Notes: generated by a model not told the origin, from the letters alone. Positions 50,784 through 61,459 are shown, numbered from the stretch's first letter. The stretch is 64,000 nt of DNA from Salinivibrio sharmensis (GCF_001995985.1 NZ_MUFC01000001.1:105178-169177), one strand, 5' to 3'. A program made the numbers and translations.

Positions 50784-50811
50784 GCCCCGTCCGAGGACGG
50801 GGCATTTTTTA
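50784..50811 (+). terminator. terminator-shaped hairpin in the sdhB-sucA spacer, facing the opposite strand
   Basis: Stem GCCCCGTC/GACGGGGC (50784-50791 and 50796-50803) with a four-base loop, followed by ATTTTTTAT on the plus strand. The genes on both sides run on the minus strand, where the stem is followed only by TTAATAAC. As a terminator it would act on antisense transcripts; on the sense strand it may only pause or stabilise. Confidence 0.6.
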
Positions 50812-50833
50812 TCTACGTTATTGGTTGTGCGTT

Positions 50834-51544
50834 TTAAACGCCGCGCTGAATCAGCATAGACTTGATATGCCCAATTGCCTTAGTTGGGTTAAGCCCCTTT
50901 GGACATACACTGACACAGTTCATGATCCCGTGGCAACGGAAGACACTAAAAGCGTCGTCTAGATCAGATAACCGCTCTTCGGTCGCTGTATCACGGCTAT
51001 CCGCCAACCAGCGATATGCGGCAAGCAAGCCCGCTGGGCCGACAAATTTGTCTGGATTCCACCAAAATGAAGGACATGCGGTACTACAGCATGCACACAT
51101 GATGCACTCATACAAACCGTCTAATTCAGCACGATCTTCCGGCGCTTGCAGGTTCTCGCGAGAAGGTGGCGTTTCATCGTTCATCAGGTAAGGTTTGACA
51201 CGCTCATAGTTCTCATAGAACTGCCCCATATCGATAATGAGGTCGCGCACAACCGGTAAGCCTGGTAATGGACGAATCACAATTTCCGACTTGTCCATCA
51301 GCGAGGACAGCGGCGTGATACACGCGAGGCCATTTTTACCGTTCATATTGACGCCGTCAGAGCCACAGACACCTTCTCGGCACGAGCGGCGGAAAGCCAA
51401 CGTAGGATCTTGCTCTTTCAGCTGGATGAGCGCATCCAGCAGCATCATGTCAGACCCTTCAGGCACATCCAGCGTGTAGTCTTTCATGTATGGCGCATTG
51501 TCCACATCTGGGTTGTAGCGATAGATAGAAAACTTAACATTCAT
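50834..51544 (-). CDS. sdhB: succinate dehydrogenase iron-sulfur subunit
   Basis: Electron-transfer subunit of complex II. [2Fe-2S] site CREGVCGSDG...C (C55, C60, D63, C75), [4Fe-4S] site CIMCACCSTACP and [3Fe-4S] site CHGIMNC with the following CP, spaced as in E. coli. 236 residues (E. coli 238). Last of sdhCDAB; sucA follows. Confidence 0.98.
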   Translation of the reverse strand: MNVKFSIYRYNPDVDNAPYMKDYTLDVPEGSDMMLLDALIQLKEQDPTLAFRRSCREGVCGSDGVNMNGKNGLACITPLSSLMDKSEIVIRPLPGLPVVRDLIIDMGQFYENYERVKPYLMNDETPPSRENLQAPEDRAELDGLYECIMCACCSTACPSFWWNPDKFVGPAGLLAAYRWLADSRDTATEERLSDLDDAFSVFRCHGIMNCVSVCPKGLNPTKAIGHIKSMLIQRGV

Positions 51545-51558
51545 CGTTCTCGACCCCC

Positions 51559-53325
51559 TTAGTAACTGCGGACTTTCGGTGGGAAAGCCTCACGGTGCAC
51601 TGGCGCCATATTGACGTCGCGCTTCGACATAGCTTCGGTTTCTGGGTTATAGATGGAGTGGCATAGCCAGTTCTCATCATCGCGATCTTGATAGTCGAAA
51701 CGCGCATGTGCGCCACGGCTTTCAGTACGATAATGGGCTGACACCGCTGTTGAGTACGCGGTTTCCATCAAATTCTCCAGCTCCAAACATTCGACGCGCT
51801 GGGTGTTGAACTCGGTTGACGTGTCATCAAGACGCGCCGACTTGAGTCGCTCACGAATTTCCTTCAGCTCTTTCAGCCCTTTTTCCATGGCCTCGCCTTC
51901 TCGGAACACGGAGAAGTTTTCTTGCATACAAGCTTGCAAGTCTTTGCGGATCTCAACCGGATCTTCACCCTGTTGAGTGCTATTCCAACGATTAACACGC
52001 GCCAGGGACGCCTCGATGTCTGACTCACTCGCATCGCGCGCTTCTACTTGTGCGGCGAGTGTCTCCCCGAGATGAAGGCCAGTCGCGCGGCCAAAGACAA
52101 CCAAGTCGAGCAGTGAGTTGCCGCCCAAGCGGTTCGCACCATGCACAGACACGCTGGCAATCTCGCCACAGGCAAACAAACCTTGTACTTCAATGTCATT
52201 GCCGAGCGGGTCTTGCTTGATTGCTTGGCCAGACACTTGTGTTGGAATGCCTCCCATCATGTAGTGACAGGTTGGGATTACCGGAATCGGCTCTTTGATA
52301 GGATCAACATGCGCAAAGGTGCGAGACAAGTCGAGAATGCCGGGAAGACGAGACTCAAGCACGTCTTTACCCAAGTGATCCAGCTTGAGCTTCAGGTGCG
52401 GTCCCCATGGCCCATCACAACCACGCCCTTCTCGAATTTCGATCATCATCGAGCGCGCCACAACGTCACGACCTGCGAGGTCTTTAACATTAGGCGCATA
52501 ACGTTCCATAAAACGCTCGCCATCTTTATTGAGCAAGTAACCGCCTTCACCGCGGCAACCTTCTGTCACCAATACACCCGCGCCTGCAATGCCGGTTGGG
52601 TGAAATTGCCACATTTCCATGTCTTGCATGGGCACGCCCGCGCGCAGCGCCATACCCACGCCATCACCGGTATTGATGTGCGCATTGGTGGTTGACTGAT
52701 AGATACGACCTGCTCCCCCTGTCGCCAACACGGTTGCTTTGGATTTGAAGTAGCAAATCTCGCCCGTTTCCATACACATGGCAGTCGCACCAACAATCAC
52801 ACCGTCTTGGTTTTTCACCAAATCAAGCGCATACCATTCAGAGAAGATGGTGGTCTTATTTTTAATGTTTTGCTGATACAAGGTGTGCAGCAGTGCGTGC
52901 CCGGTTCGGTCAGCTGCCGCCGCGGTGCGTGCAGCTTGCTCGCCACCAAACTCTTTAGACTGGCCACCAAACGGACGCTGATAAATGGACCCATTCTCAA
53001 ACCGAGAAAAAGGTAACCCCATCTTCTCTAGCTCAATCACTGATTGCGGGCCCGTCTTACACATGTACTCAATGGCGTCTTGGTCACCAATGTAGTCTGA
53101 CCCTTTTACCGTGTCATACATGTGCCATTGCCAATTGTCTTTGTGCGAGTTACCCAGTGCTACCGTAATCCCGCCCTGCGCCGACACGGTGTGAGAGCGG
53201 GTAGGAAACACTTTCGATAACAGTGCACAGGTTAGTCCCTGCTCTGATATTTGCAGCGCGGCACGCATACCTGCACCGCCTGCGCCAATTACAATTGCGT
53301 CAAATTCGCGAACTGGAATACTCAC
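51559..53325 (-). CDS. sdhA: succinate dehydrogenase flavoprotein subunit
   Basis: Catalytic subunit oxidising succinate to fumarate. FAD-binding [12 protein letters not shown] at the N-terminus and the covalent-flavin histidine in [12 protein letters not shown] (H45). Active-site segments [29 protein letters not shown] and [12 protein letters not shown]. 588 residues, as in E. coli. It starts with GTG directly after the sdhD stop, with GGGGTG six bases upstream. Confidence 0.98.
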   Translation of the reverse strand: MSIPVREFDAIVIGAGGAGMRAALQISEQGLTCALLSKVFPTRSHTVSAQGGITVALGNSHKDNWQWHMYDTVKGSDYIGDQDAIEYMCKTGPQSVIELEKMGLPFSRFENGSIYQRPFGGQSKEFGGEQAARTAAAADRTGHALLHTLYQQNIKNKTTIFSEWYALDLVKNQDGVIVGATAMCMETGEICYFKSKATVLATGGAGRIYQSTTNAHINTGDGVGMALRAGVPMQDMEMWQFHPTGIAGAGVLVTEGCRGEGGYLLNKDGERFMERYAPNVKDLAGRDVVARSMMIEIREGRGCDGPWGPHLKLKLDHLGKDVLESRLPGILDLSRTFAHVDPIKEPIPVIPTCHYMMGGIPTQVSGQAIKQDPLGNDIEVQGLFACGEIASVSVHGANRLGGNSLLDLVVFGRATGLHLGETLAAQVEARDASESDIEASLARVNRWNSTQQGEDPVEIRKDLQACMQENFSVFREGEAMEKGLKELKEIRERLKSARLDDTSTEFNTQRVECLELENLMETAYSTAVSAHYRTESRGAHARFDYQDRDDENWLCHSIYNPETEAMSKRDVNMAPVHREAFPPKVRSY

Positions 53326-53676
53326 TTACACACCCCACAATACAAAGATACCGGCAAAAACGTAGATCAGTAGCACGGCCACAACGCCAAGTTGCAACAT
53401 GCCACGCAGCAAGGCTGGCTTAATATAGTCAGTCAATACTTGCCACATTCCGATCCAGCCGTGAATCAGCACGGAGACCAGGGCTAACATGGTAAAGACT
53501 TTGGTACTGGTCTGGCCGAAAAACGCTGTCCATGAGGAATACGTAATCTCAGGGCCAAAAACGGCAAAACCGACCATATAAAGTGTGTAAAGTGTGATAA
53601 GAATCGCAGTGGCGCGAATCAGCACATAGTCGTGCACGCCATTGCGCCCGACCGATGAGATGTTTTTCGTTACCAT
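53326..53676 (-). CDS. sdhD: succinate dehydrogenase membrane anchor subunit SdhD
   Basis: Three-helix membrane anchor that with SdhC binds haem b and quinone. The haem-ligand-type histidine lies in [21 protein letters not shown]. 116 residues (E. coli 115). Its ATG overlaps the end of sdhC by seven bases and its stop abuts the sdhA start. Confidence 0.97.
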   Translation of the reverse strand: MVTKNISSVGRNGVHDYVLIRATAILITLYTLYMVGFAVFGPEITYSSWTAFFGQTSTKVFTMLALVSVLIHGWIGMWQVLTDYIKPALLRGMLQLGVVAVLLIYVFAGIFVLWGV

Positions 53677-54062
53677 ACTAAAACCCCCGCCAACACAGAC
53701 AACACGCCAGTGATAACAAATGCAACCTGCGCACTTTGCACGCCAGACTCCAGTTCTTCAAAATAACCCATGTCTTGGATTAAGTGACGGATGCCACCGA
53801 CAATGTGATAAGCAAGCGCGGTCAAAATGCCCCAAAGGATCAGTTTGACGAAAAAGCTATCGACAATCGCAGCAGCGGATTGGAATCCATCAGGGGAAGA
53901 GAGAGAAAGGCTAAGCAGCCATAGGAGGATGGCGATCGAGACAAAGGTGATGACACCTGCCACTCGATGCAATATAGACGCAATCGCTGTTATCGGAAAA
54001 CGAATCGTCTGGAGGTCGAGGTTTACGGGTCTTGACTTTCTTTCTTTCACGATATTGCCCAC
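53670..54062 (-). CDS. sdhC: succinate dehydrogenase cytochrome b556 subunit SdhC
   Basis: Membrane anchor with three helices; [20 protein letters not shown] and HRVAGVITF are the conserved N-terminal block, and the haem-ligand histidine is in [12 protein letters not shown]. 130 residues. The frame begins with GTG at 54062 (GGAG four bases upstream); a second GTG at 54050 is an alternative and would give the shorter N-terminus common in the family. First gene of the sdh-suc cluster. Confidence 0.95.
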   Translation of the reverse strand: MGNIVKERKSRPVNLDLQTIRFPITAIASILHRVAGVITFVSIAILLWLLSLSLSSPDGFQSAAAIVDSFFVKLILWGILTALAYHIVGGIRHLIQDMGYFEELESGVQSAQVAFVITGVLSVLAGVLVW

Positions 54063-54461
54063 TCAGCTCCATTGAGCATTTATAGTTATTACACTCTCTG
54101 AACCTCAGTACTCAAAGCGTAGAACCTGCAACATCTGCGTAACGCGCTTCATGTACCTTATTGCTTATAACTGCAATTCTTGGCGAATGGATCACGTCAG
54201 TTAGGAAAGGTGTTTGAGCCCCTAAACGCCCTAGGATACTGATTTGCCCAGAGACCTCGGAAAAGTATACGTGGCGTAACAGACAATTACAAACGCACAA
54301 AATTGACCGGAATCTCACAACAGATATTTAACGCGCATTGCAAATAAGTTATTAACTGACGCACACATCGATAGGTTAAAAATTGACATCATTAGGGTCG
54401 ATCGGTACAACGGTCGAGTCCGTATCCTGGATGGGATTATAAAATAACAAAGGAGATTGTT
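54063..54461. promoter_or_regulatory. divergent sdhC/gltA control region
   Basis: About 400 bases without a credible gene. A good sigma70 promoter faces gltA: TTGACA at 54383-54388, 17 bases, TACAAC at 54406-54411, with GGAG before the gltA ATG. A second possible pair is TTGACC (54303-54308) and ATTTAA (54326-54331). AT-rich segments near 54325-54360 include GTTATTAAC, reminiscent of ArcA sites, but I would not call a box. The sdhC promoter was not pinned down. Confidence 0.6.
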
Positions 54462-55751
54462 ATGGCAGAGAAGAAAGCTACCCTACACATTGAAGGGAAA
54501 GCACCAATCGAACTGCCGATTATCGAGGGCACCGTCGGTCCAGAAGTCATTGATGTGCGCCAGCTGGTGAACGAAGGGTATTTCACCTTCGATCCCGGTT
54601 TTGTCGCAACGGGTTCATGCAATTCGCAAATCACCTACATCGATGGCGCAGCTGGCGTATTGCTGCACCGAGGTTACCCGATAGATCAACTTGCCAATAA
54701 CGCTGATTATTTAGAAGTCTGTTATATCCTGCTCTACGGTGAAGTCCCGACGACGAAGCAATATGATGAGTTTCGCTCAATGATCGTGCGCCACACCATG
54801 GTGCATGAGCAAATTGCGAGTTTCTTCCACGGCTTCCGTCGTGACGCTCACCCAATGGCTGTTATGGTTGGGGTTGTAGGTGCCTTGGCCGCGTTTTATC
54901 ACGATTCTCTCGACATCAACAACGACCAGCACCGTGAAATCACGGCGTTCCGTCTGTTATCGAAAATGCCGACACTGGCTGCAATGTGTTACAAATACTC
55001 GATCGGACAGCCATTTATCTACCCTCGTAATGATCTTGATTACGCGGAAAACTTCCTTCATATGATGTTCGCCACCCCGTGTGAAGAATATGAAGTGAAC
55101 CCCGTGGTCGCGCGCGCAATGGATAAGATCTTTACCCTGCATGCAGACCATGAACAAAACGCATCGACATCAACGGTACGTCTGGCGGGCTCTTCAGGTG
55201 CTAACCCATTTGCTTGTATTGCGGCAGGGATCGCCTCGTTATGGGGACCTGCACACGGTGGTGCGAACGAAGCGTGCTTGCGCATGTTTGAGCAAATTGG
55301 GCATGTGGATAACATCCCTGAGTATATTGCTCGCGCCAAAGACAAAGACGATCCGTTCCGTCTGATGGGCTTTGGTCATCGTGTCTACAAGAACTATGAC
55401 CCTCGTGCGACAGTAATGCGTGAAGCCTGCCATGAAGTGCTTAACGAGTTACAAATCCAAGACCCATTACTTGATGTGGCGATGGAGCTGGAGCGCATCG
55501 CATTGTCAGACGATTACTTTATCGATAAGAAACTTTATCCGAACGTTGATTTCTATTCAGGCATTATCCTGAAAGCGATCGGGATTCCTACGTCGATGTT
55601 TACAGTGATCTTCGCGATGTCTCGTACCATTGGTTGGATAGCTCACTGGAATGAGATGCATACCGACCCACACAAGCGTATTGGGCGTCCGCGTCAGCTT
55701 TACACCGGGTATACACAACGCGAATTTACCCCAATGGACAAGCGCAGTTAA
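54462..55751 (+). CDS. gltA: citrate synthase (type II)
   Basis: Condenses oxaloacetate and acetyl-CoA, first step of the TCA cycle. Catalytic segments: [38 protein letters not shown] and the aspartate of YPNVDFYSG. 429 residues with an N-terminal extension, typical of the NADH-inhibited hexameric gammaproteobacterial enzyme (E. coli 427). AAAGGAG precedes the start. Divergent from sdhCDAB-sucABCD; a terminator follows. Confidence 0.98.
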   Translation: MAEKKATLHIEGKAPIELPIIEGTVGPEVIDVRQLVNEGYFTFDPGFVATGSCNSQITYIDGAAGVLLHRGYPIDQLANNADYLEVCYILLYGEVPTTKQYDEFRSMIVRHTMVHEQIASFFHGFRRDAHPMAVMVGVVGALAAFYHDSLDINNDQHREITAFRLLSKMPTLAAMCYKYSIGQPFIYPRNDLDYAENFLHMMFATPCEEYEVNPVVARAMDKIFTLHADHEQNASTSTVRLAGSSGANPFACIAAGIASLWGPAHGGANEACLRMFEQIGHVDNIPEYIARAKDKDDPFRLMGFGHRVYKNYDPRATVMREACHEVLNELQIQDPLLDVAMELERIALSDDYFIDKKLYPNVDFYSGIILKAIGIPTSMFTVIFAMSRTIGWIAHWNEMHTDPHKRIGRPRQLYTGYTQREFTPMDKRS

Positions 55752-55770
55752 GCCGCAAATGTCATACAAC

Positions 55771-55800
55771 AAAGCCGCCAACAGGCGGCTTTTTGTTTAT
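55771..55800 (+). terminator. terminator after gltA
   Basis: Stem AGCCGCC/GGCGGCT (55773-55779 and 55784-55790), four-base loop, followed by TTTTTGTTTAT. Confidence 0.93.
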
Positions 55801-55864
55801 CATCGGCAGTTTATCAGATTGCTGCGCCTGTATTTCTATCGCACTTAGCCTCAACGCCTAGGCG

Positions 55865-56623
55865 TCATGCTGGATTGTCGATATCAATAAAGTGCACATT
55901 CAAACCATGCTGCTGAGCAAGCCACTCCCCTAGCGCTTCCACGCCATAACGCTCTGTAGCGTGATGCCCTGCCGCGATATAATGCACACCCTGCTCGCGC
56001 GCCGAAAAGGTCGTGCGCTCAGAAATCTCACCCGACAGATACGCATCCATCCCTTGTGAAGCGGCCAAGTCGATAAAATCTTGCGCGCCACCGGTACACA
56101 GACCGACGGTTTCAATCCGCTTTTGTTGCCCACCGTCAATCACAAGGGGCGCCCGGTTAAGCACCGTAGCCACTTGTTGCTCAAACTGTGCCAACGTCAT
56201 GGGTGTTGAAAGCTTTCCATAAACAGGAATCGAGACAGGGTTGTCAGGCTCCAGTCCTCCTAGCAGCTCAATGCCTAAACGTTTGGCAAGCTGCGCGTTG
56301 TTACCCAGCGTCGGGTGAATATCCAAAGGCAAGTGATAACCGTATAGATTGATGCCATGTTCAATCAACATCTTGATACGTTGGTACTTCATGCCGCGAA
56401 TTTGCTGTGGTTCGCCGCGCCAGAAGTAACCATGGTGCACCAAGATGGCATCCGCGTTCTGCTCAATCGCTGCATCAATCAAATCTTGACAGGCCGTCAC
56501 CCCGGTGACGATCGTTTTTATCTCATCACGTCCTTGCACCTGTAGACCATTCGGACTGTAGTCTTTGATGCTATCCGGTTTTAGTTCGGCGTTGAGCAAT
56601 GCTTCCAGTTCAAAGTTATTCAT
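55865..56623 (-). CDS. Nif3-like dinuclear metal-centre protein (YbgI family)
   Basis: Conserved Nif3/DUF34 protein; the family forms toroidal hexamers with a dinuclear metal site, and a GTP cyclohydrolase-like activity has been suggested. Metal-binding blocks: VHHGYFWRGEP, YGYHLPLDIHPTLGNN, AAGHHATERYGV. Start at 56623 (MNNFELEALLN) matches the E. coli YbgI N-terminus (MKNTELEQLIN), giving 252 residues. The ribosome site is weak. The longer frame to 56671 is not supported. Confidence 0.92.
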   Translation of the reverse strand: MNNFELEALLNAELKPDSIKDYSPNGLQVQGRDEIKTIVTGVTACQDLIDAAIEQNADAILVHHGYFWRGEPQQIRGMKYQRIKMLIEHGINLYGYHLPLDIHPTLGNNAQLAKRLGIELLGGLEPDNPVSIPVYGKLSTPMTLAQFEQQVATVLNRAPLVIDGGQQKRIETVGLCTGGAQDFIDLAASQGMDAYLSGEISERTTFSAREQGVHYIAAGHHATERYGVEALGEWLAQQHGLNVHFIDIDNPA

Positions 56624-56678
56624 AGCATTCACATTCACTTGCGAGACAATGGCAACAGTGTAACCTGACAAGCAAACA

Positions 56679-56710
56679 TAAAAAAAGCGGTGAGACCGAG
56701 TCTCACCGCT
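56679..56710 (-). terminator. terminator after ybfA
   Basis: Ten-base stem AGCGGTGAGA/TCTCACCGCT (56686-56695 and 56701-56710) with a five-base loop, followed on the minus strand by TTTTTTTATG. It lies upstream of the Nif3-like gene, separating it from ybfA. Confidence 0.92.
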
Positions 56711-56764
56711 TACTGAATATCACGTATTTTTCTACGGACGTGTGGGTCACTAACCGGTTACGAA

Positions 56765-56962
56765 TTAGAAAAACCCGCCGGCTTTTTCAGATTCAGCCAA
56801 CCAGACTGGCTTGGTGCTGTCTTTAAGCCAGACTTGATGTAAGTGGCTATATACACGCGAGGCCATGGGCGGCACAATCAGTGTTGGCAGGCAAGTGATG
56901 CCCGCGATCACAACCGCGCAGCGGCGCAACACAACACGGGTTCTATCGAACGGAGTATACAT
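56765..56962 (-). CDS. ybfA: YbfA family protein (DUF2517)
   Basis: Small protein of 65 residues with one hydrophobic segment (VVIAGITCLPTLIVPP). The C-terminal half (RVYSHLHQVWLKDSTKPVWLAESEKAGGFF) aligns with E. coli YbfA, which ends similarly with the SYLHRVW...KPVW pattern. Function unknown. Start at 56962 with GAGG upstream. Ends in its own terminator. Confidence 0.85.
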   Translation of the reverse strand: MYTPFDRTRVVLRRCAVVIAGITCLPTLIVPPMASRVYSHLHQVWLKDSTKPVWLAESEKAGGFF

Positions 56963-57109
56963 AATCAACCTCACTCATCTGACCAGTTTGCTAGTATGAG
57001 CGTAGTGTATCATCTGTTTTGTTTTTTTACTACATTATTGGTGATTTTTTACTCAAAAACCACCAATGGCAGCCTTAACAAGCCTTTAACAAGGTAATAA
57101 AATTACATC

Positions 57110-57916
57110 ATGAATGACGCCTATCCGCTATTTAGCAACCAAGCTCAAATCACTGCCGACTTTAGCTGGTTGCAAAATCAGTTCTCACTACTCAGCGATA
57201 AGCATTTCCCGATTGTGCCTCATCATCTTTGGCAACCCACATTACTGCCATCTCCCACGCCCTATACAGGACCGAAGCGTATCGGCTTTTACTATCAGTG
57301 GCTGCTCACTCAGCTCATTGATTGTCACCCGCATTTGGCGCTGGAAGCTGAGGAAATCCAGATTAATGAAGGCGGCAAAACGCGAGGCGCCATCGACTTT
57401 TTAGTCAGTTATCAGGGGCAACTAGAACACTGGGAGGTGGCGGTAAAATTCTACCTCGCCTTTGACAACCGCTGGTTAGGCCCAAACGCTAAGGATGCGC
57501 TTGATATCAAAGTGGCGCGGATGCTTAACCACCAATTGGCGCTATCCAGCCACCCAAGCTTTTGTCAGCAATACCCGCACTGGCAACCGAATAAGAAACG
57601 TCTGATGGTGCAAGGAAGATTGTACCGCCATTATCACAGCGAGCGGCTCCTACCAGAGTGGCCACCCGTCAATCATGACAGCATTGGGGGATGGTGGTGT
57701 TGGCCAGATGCATTACCAACAGACAGGGAGTTTGCCGTATTGGCACGCGACCAGTGGTTGTCACTGCCCGCTTTCGCTGACTTGCCCAAGCTAGAACGCG
57801 CATCACTCGAGGGGCTATCTCGGACCTGTCACTTGTTAGATGACTCACTCACCCCTTGGTTCGTGGTACCCAGCGACTGGCCAGAGACGATACCCGCCTT
57901 ACCCGCTTTGAAATAA
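57110..57916 (+). CDS. DUF1853 family protein, nuclease-like motif
   Basis: 268-residue cytoplasmic protein of the uncharacterised DUF1853 family. The best-conserved stretch is YYQWLLTQLI, then LEAEEIQIN (E79-E82), GAIDFLVSY (D96) and HWEVAVKFYL (E109, K113). The E...D-(12)-E-x-x-x-K spacing resembles a PD-(D/E)XK nuclease core, though the usual lysine is one residue out of the strict E-x-K pattern. RLMVQGRLY and LPEWPPVNHDSIGGWW follow. Activity is inference. The start has a weak AAGG rather far upstream. Divergent from ybfA. Confidence 0.8.
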   Translation: MNDAYPLFSNQAQITADFSWLQNQFSLLSDKHFPIVPHHLWQPTLLPSPTPYTGPKRIGFYYQWLLTQLIDCHPHLALEAEEIQINEGGKTRGAIDFLVSYQGQLEHWEVAVKFYLAFDNRWLGPNAKDALDIKVARMLNHQLALSSHPSFCQQYPHWQPNKKRLMVQGRLYRHYHSERLLPEWPPVNHDSIGGWWCWPDALPTDREFAVLARDQWLSLPAFADLPKLERASLEGLSRTCHLLDDSLTPWFVVPSDWPETIPALPALK

Positions 57917-57949
57917 AAAAACGCGCACATTGTCTGTACGCGTTTTTAA
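57915..57949. terminator. bidirectional terminator between the DUF1853 gene and pgm
   Basis: AAAAACGCG and CGCGTTTTT flank a 13-base loop; runs of A and T on both sides serve the converging genes. Confidence 0.8.
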
Positions 57950-57972
57950 CTACAGCGTCACGACGAAACGCG

Positions 57973-59619
57973 CTAAACGCCTTGAGCGTTGAACACGCGG
58001 TCAACAATTTGTTGCGCTTCTTGTTCAATCAAACGCAAGTGCTCATCACCTTTAAAGCTTTCACAGTAGATTTTATAGATATCTTCTGTCCCGGAGGGGC
58101 GCGCCGCGAACCAGCCAAATTCAGTGACCACTTTCAAACCGCCGATGGCAGCGCCGTTACCCGGTGCGTGGGTCAGTTTGGCGGTGATGGTATCGCCCGC
58201 CAAGCTCTCTGCCGTCACCATCTCGGGGCTGAGCTGGCTCAATACCTTCTTTTGCGCTGCATTGGCAACCGCTTGTAATCGGTTATACGACGGATCACCA
58301 TGCTTGTGGGCAAGCTTTTGATAGTACGCCTGCGGCGTCAGCCCCGTTACTGCCAAGATCTCAGCCGCCAATAAGCAAAGAATGATGCCATCTTTGTCAG
58401 TTGACCAAGGTTTACCATCAAATGTTAAAAATGAAGCACCGGCACTTTCTTCCCCGCCAAAGCCAAGAGTGCCCTCACTCAAGCCGGGCACAAACCATTT
58501 AAAACCGACGGGCACTTCAACCAGTGGGCGAGCGAGGTCGCCAACCACCTTATCAATGATCGCACTGGACACCAGTGTCTTACCCACGCCTAAATCGGCT
58601 GACCATTGCGGACGGTGACGGAATAAATAATCAATGCACACTGCTAAATAGTGATTCGGGTTCATCAAGCCAGCCGGGGTCACTATGCCGTGGCGATCAA
58701 AATCTGGATCATTACCAAATGCCAAATCATATTCATCTTTGTACGCCAGTAGTCCAGCCATTGCGTATGCTGACGAGCAATCCATACGAATCACGCCATC
58801 ACCATCGCGAGGCATAAAGCCAAAGGTTGGGTCGACATGGTCATTAATCAGGGTAATATCGAGTTGATAATGCGCGGCAATTTGCTGCCAATAGCGGATC
58901 CCTGCGCCCCCCAAAGGGTCGACGGCAAGTTTTAAACCCGCTTTTTGAATAGCGTCGATATCAACAACCTTGGCCAGCCCAGAGACATATGGCGTCACAA
59001 GATCTTGCTCTTGGTAATAGTCACTGTGCATTGCCGCATCAATCTCCACGCGTTTAACGCCGACGAGATGGGTTTCAATATAGTGATTCGCTCGCGTTTC
59101 TATTGCTTTTGTGATTTCGCCTTCGGCGGGTCCACCATGGGGCGGGTTGTATTTGATGCCTCCATCTTGCGGTGGGTTGTGCGAGGGAGTAATGACAATC
59201 CCGTCCGCTTGCTCAGCATGATCACGGTTATAAGCCAGTATTTGTTGGGAAATACCCGGCGTTGGCGTATAACCCTGATCGACTTGCGCAACAACCTGTA
59301 CCTGATTGGCCGTCAATACTTCAACCACGGCACCGAAGGCGGGTTCGGAAAGCGCATGAGTGTCTTTTCCCACAAAGACAGGGCCCGAAATACCGCGCGC
59401 GCTGCGCTCATCACAAATTGCTTGTGCAATGGCCAGAATATGATCGCGGTTAAACGTGGTGTTCAACGCGCTTCCACGATGGCCTGACGTCCCAAACGCA
59501 ACGCGTTGCGAGGCCTGACCTGGACGTGGTTGAGTCTGGAAAAAACGCGTCACAAGCGCCGGAATATCACACAAGTCTTGCGGATGCGCGCGCTGTCCGG
59601 CTTGAGGATGCACTGCCAT
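57973..59619 (-). CDS. pgm: phosphoglucomutase (alpha-D-glucose-phosphate-specific)
   Basis: Interconverts glucose 1-phosphate and glucose 6-phosphate. Phosphoserine loop [11 protein letters not shown] (S146), metal loop [10 protein letters not shown], sugar-binding [10 protein letters not shown] and phosphate-binding [12 protein letters not shown]. 548 residues (E. coli 546). It lies 28 bases after seqA on the same strand, the same operon as in E. coli. Confidence 0.98.
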   Translation of the reverse strand: MAVHPQAGQRAHPQDLCDIPALVTRFFQTQPRPGQASQRVAFGTSGHRGSALNTTFNRDHILAIAQAICDERSARGISGPVFVGKDTHALSEPAFGAVVEVLTANQVQVVAQVDQGYTPTPGISQQILAYNRDHAEQADGIVITPSHNPPQDGGIKYNPPHGGPAEGEITKAIETRANHYIETHLVGVKRVEIDAAMHSDYYQEQDLVTPYVSGLAKVVDIDAIQKAGLKLAVDPLGGAGIRYWQQIAAHYQLDITLINDHVDPTFGFMPRDGDGVIRMDCSSAYAMAGLLAYKDEYDLAFGNDPDFDRHGIVTPAGLMNPNHYLAVCIDYLFRHRPQWSADLGVGKTLVSSAIIDKVVGDLARPLVEVPVGFKWFVPGLSEGTLGFGGEESAGASFLTFDGKPWSTDKDGIILCLLAAEILAVTGLTPQAYYQKLAHKHGDPSYNRLQAVANAAQKKVLSQLSPEMVTAESLAGDTITAKLTHAPGNGAAIGGLKVVTEFGWFAARPSGTEDIYKIYCESFKGDEHLRLIEQEAQQIVDRVFNAQGV

Positions 59620-59647
59620 AATTCTCTTCTCCCATGAGTGGCATAGA

Positions 59648-60193
59648 TTAAATCGCGTTCACAACCTTCTCAGTCAAATCACTCGGGAACTGCATTTTTT
59701 CCATAAGCTGTTCCACCATCTGACGCTTACGGCCAGTATTCGTGTTGGTGATGACCCAAAAAGGAGTGTCTGGTATCTGCTTGGGTTTGGTGGTTTTGCC
59801 GCTTTCTAATAAGGTTTGTGGATTATCGGCAAAATACAGACGGGTACGCCCTTTTAGCGCCATCCCATCCGCGAATCCTTGTTGGTCAACACGGTATAAG
59901 GAGGTGAGGATCAGCATAAAACGACCAATCGCTCGCTCTTGAGCCGCAAACTCATCTGAAATCAATAACGTTCGCATCGCTTTGACACGATCAACGGACG
60001 CACTGCGCCCAGCGTCTTTACTGACAACAATACCGCTAGAACGAGAGGGCGTCGTCGGCGCAGCCTGAGTTGGCTGCGGTGCCGAGTCCGACAGCAGTAA
60101 GCGACGCAAGATGTCTGATGCGCTTTCGCCAATATGCTGAGTTTGGCTGGCAATATACCGGTATAGATCGTCGTCAACCTCTATCGTCTTCAT
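59648..60193 (-). CDS. seqA: negative modulator of replication initiation SeqA
   Basis: Binds hemimethylated GATC sites, sequesters oriC and organises new DNA. N-terminal multimerisation region [31 protein letters not shown], flexible linker (about 40-65) and C-terminal hemimethyl-GATC-binding domain ([22 protein letters not shown]). 181 residues, as in E. coli. Its presence implies Dam methylation in this organism. Confidence 0.98.
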   Translation of the reverse strand: MKTIEVDDDLYRYIASQTQHIGESASDILRRLLLSDSAPQPTQAAPTTPSRSSGIVVSKDAGRSASVDRVKAMRTLLISDEFAAQERAIGRFMLILTSLYRVDQQGFADGMALKGRTRLYFADNPQTLLESGKTTKPKQIPDTPFWVITNTNTGRKRQMVEQLMEKMQFPSDLTEKVVNAI

Positions 60194-60292
60194 TGTTTTT
60201 CATCGCGTCCTGTTTATCGTTTAACGGGGCGATTATACAGAGATAGATCGGTATACTCTACGTTAAAGCCAGTAATCTGAGAGAAAAGCAAC

Positions 60293-61066
60293 GTGTTGTT
60301 CAACGGAAAGTCTCGCGGTGAGGGCTCACCGCTCGTATTGATCCACGGTTTATTCGGTGATCTCGACAATTTAGGCGGGCTAGCAAAGACACTGGCCGAT
60401 CATTTTTGTGTCTATCAAATTGATCTACCTAACCATGGTCGCTCCTATCATACAGAGAGCACAGATTATCAAAGCCAGTCCGATGCCGTGGTCGCATGGA
60501 TGGATGGACAACAGCTTGAGTCAGCCATCATCGTCGGTCACTCAATGGGCGGCAAAGTGGCCATGGCCGTCGCTCAACGTTTCCCTGAGCGTGTGGAACA
60601 ATTAGTGGTGATGGATATTGCCCCAGTCGATTATCAAGTTAGTCGCCACGACAATGTTTTCAAGGCATTACATCAAACGCAAAGGGTAACACTGAAAAGC
60701 CGTCAGCAAGCGCAAACCATCATGAATGAATCGATCGAAAATCCAGGCGTGAGCCAATTTTTATTGAAATCACTCTATAAAACCGATCACGGTCACTACG
60801 CCTGGCGCTTCAATATTGATAATCTTTATCACGGCTATCGTGACATCATGGGATGGACAGAGTTTGGCCAGTATTCGGGCCCAACTCTGTTTGTCAAAGG
60901 GCAGAATTCTGAATACATTCTGCCAGACCACCGCGAGGCCATTGTCGCTCAGTTTCCTCATTCAAAAGCGCATATGGTGGCAGGCACGGGTCATTGGCTA
61001 CATGCTGAAAAACCGGCGGTGGTTGCCAGCGTCATAGAACGTTTTTTAATGCCGAGCGAGCGTTAA
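60293..61066 (+). CDS. ybfF: alpha/beta-fold esterase YbfF
   Basis: Acyl-CoA/palmitoyl esterase-like hydrolase. GTG start; IHGLFGDLDNLG oxyanion segment, nucleophile GHSMGG (Ser84), HRHD-like VDYQVSRHDNVF block, and the catalytic His in GTGHWLHAEKP. 257 residues (E. coli 254). Divergent from seqA across 99 bases, the same neighbourhood as in E. coli. Confidence 0.95.
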   Translation: MLFNGKSRGEGSPLVLIHGLFGDLDNLGGLAKTLADHFCVYQIDLPNHGRSYHTESTDYQSQSDAVVAWMDGQQLESAIIVGHSMGGKVAMAVAQRFPERVEQLVVMDIAPVDYQVSRHDNVFKALHQTQRVTLKSRQQAQTIMNESIENPGVSQFLLKSLYKTDHGHYAWRFNIDNLYHGYRDIMGWTEFGQYSGPTLFVKGQNSEYILPDHREAIVAQFPHSKAHMVAGTGHWLHAEKPAVVASVIERFLMPSER

Positions 61067-61126
61067 CAGTTAAGTGACCCTTGTGATATATTGCGCCGCA
61101 TAAGTCGGTGCTCAATGGAGGCACGC

Positions 61127-61348
61127 ATGCTTTACGAGCACTTTCAATTGCTCGAGAAAATAGGTCTAGATCTCGTCTTCGCCGCGATTTTCTTTTTTAT
61201 CGGCATGGCAATTAAAGACGTGTTACGTGAGGGCAATGTGCCAGTATTCGGCCGACGGATCGTCTGGTTTGTGCTCACACTAGGCTGTGTCGGCTTTATC
61301 GTAAAAGGTGTGATTCAGTTAGTTTGGGAAGGGGTCGGCATCGGCTAA
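61127..61348 (+). CDS. DUF2788 family small membrane protein
   Basis: 73 residues with two predicted membrane helices (IGLDLVFAAIFFFIGMAI and IVWFVLTLGCVGFIVKGV) joined by a short basic loop (REGNVPVFGRR). I use the ATG at 61127, five bases after GGAGG; the longer frame to 61091 has no ribosome site. Function unknown; it lies between ybfF and fldA as in Vibrio. Confidence 0.9.
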   Translation: MLYEHFQLLEKIGLDLVFAAIFFFIGMAIKDVLREGNVPVFGRRIVWFVLTLGCVGFIVKGVIQLVWEGVGIG

Positions 61349-61459
61349 CCCTAGCACTGAAGTCACTGGTTAATCATATAGGTTTGAAAAAGCGACGCTT
61401 TTTCTTTAATTCGAGTTAGTTGCAAACAGCAACCCACTGACAAAACGGGTGTTTTTTAT

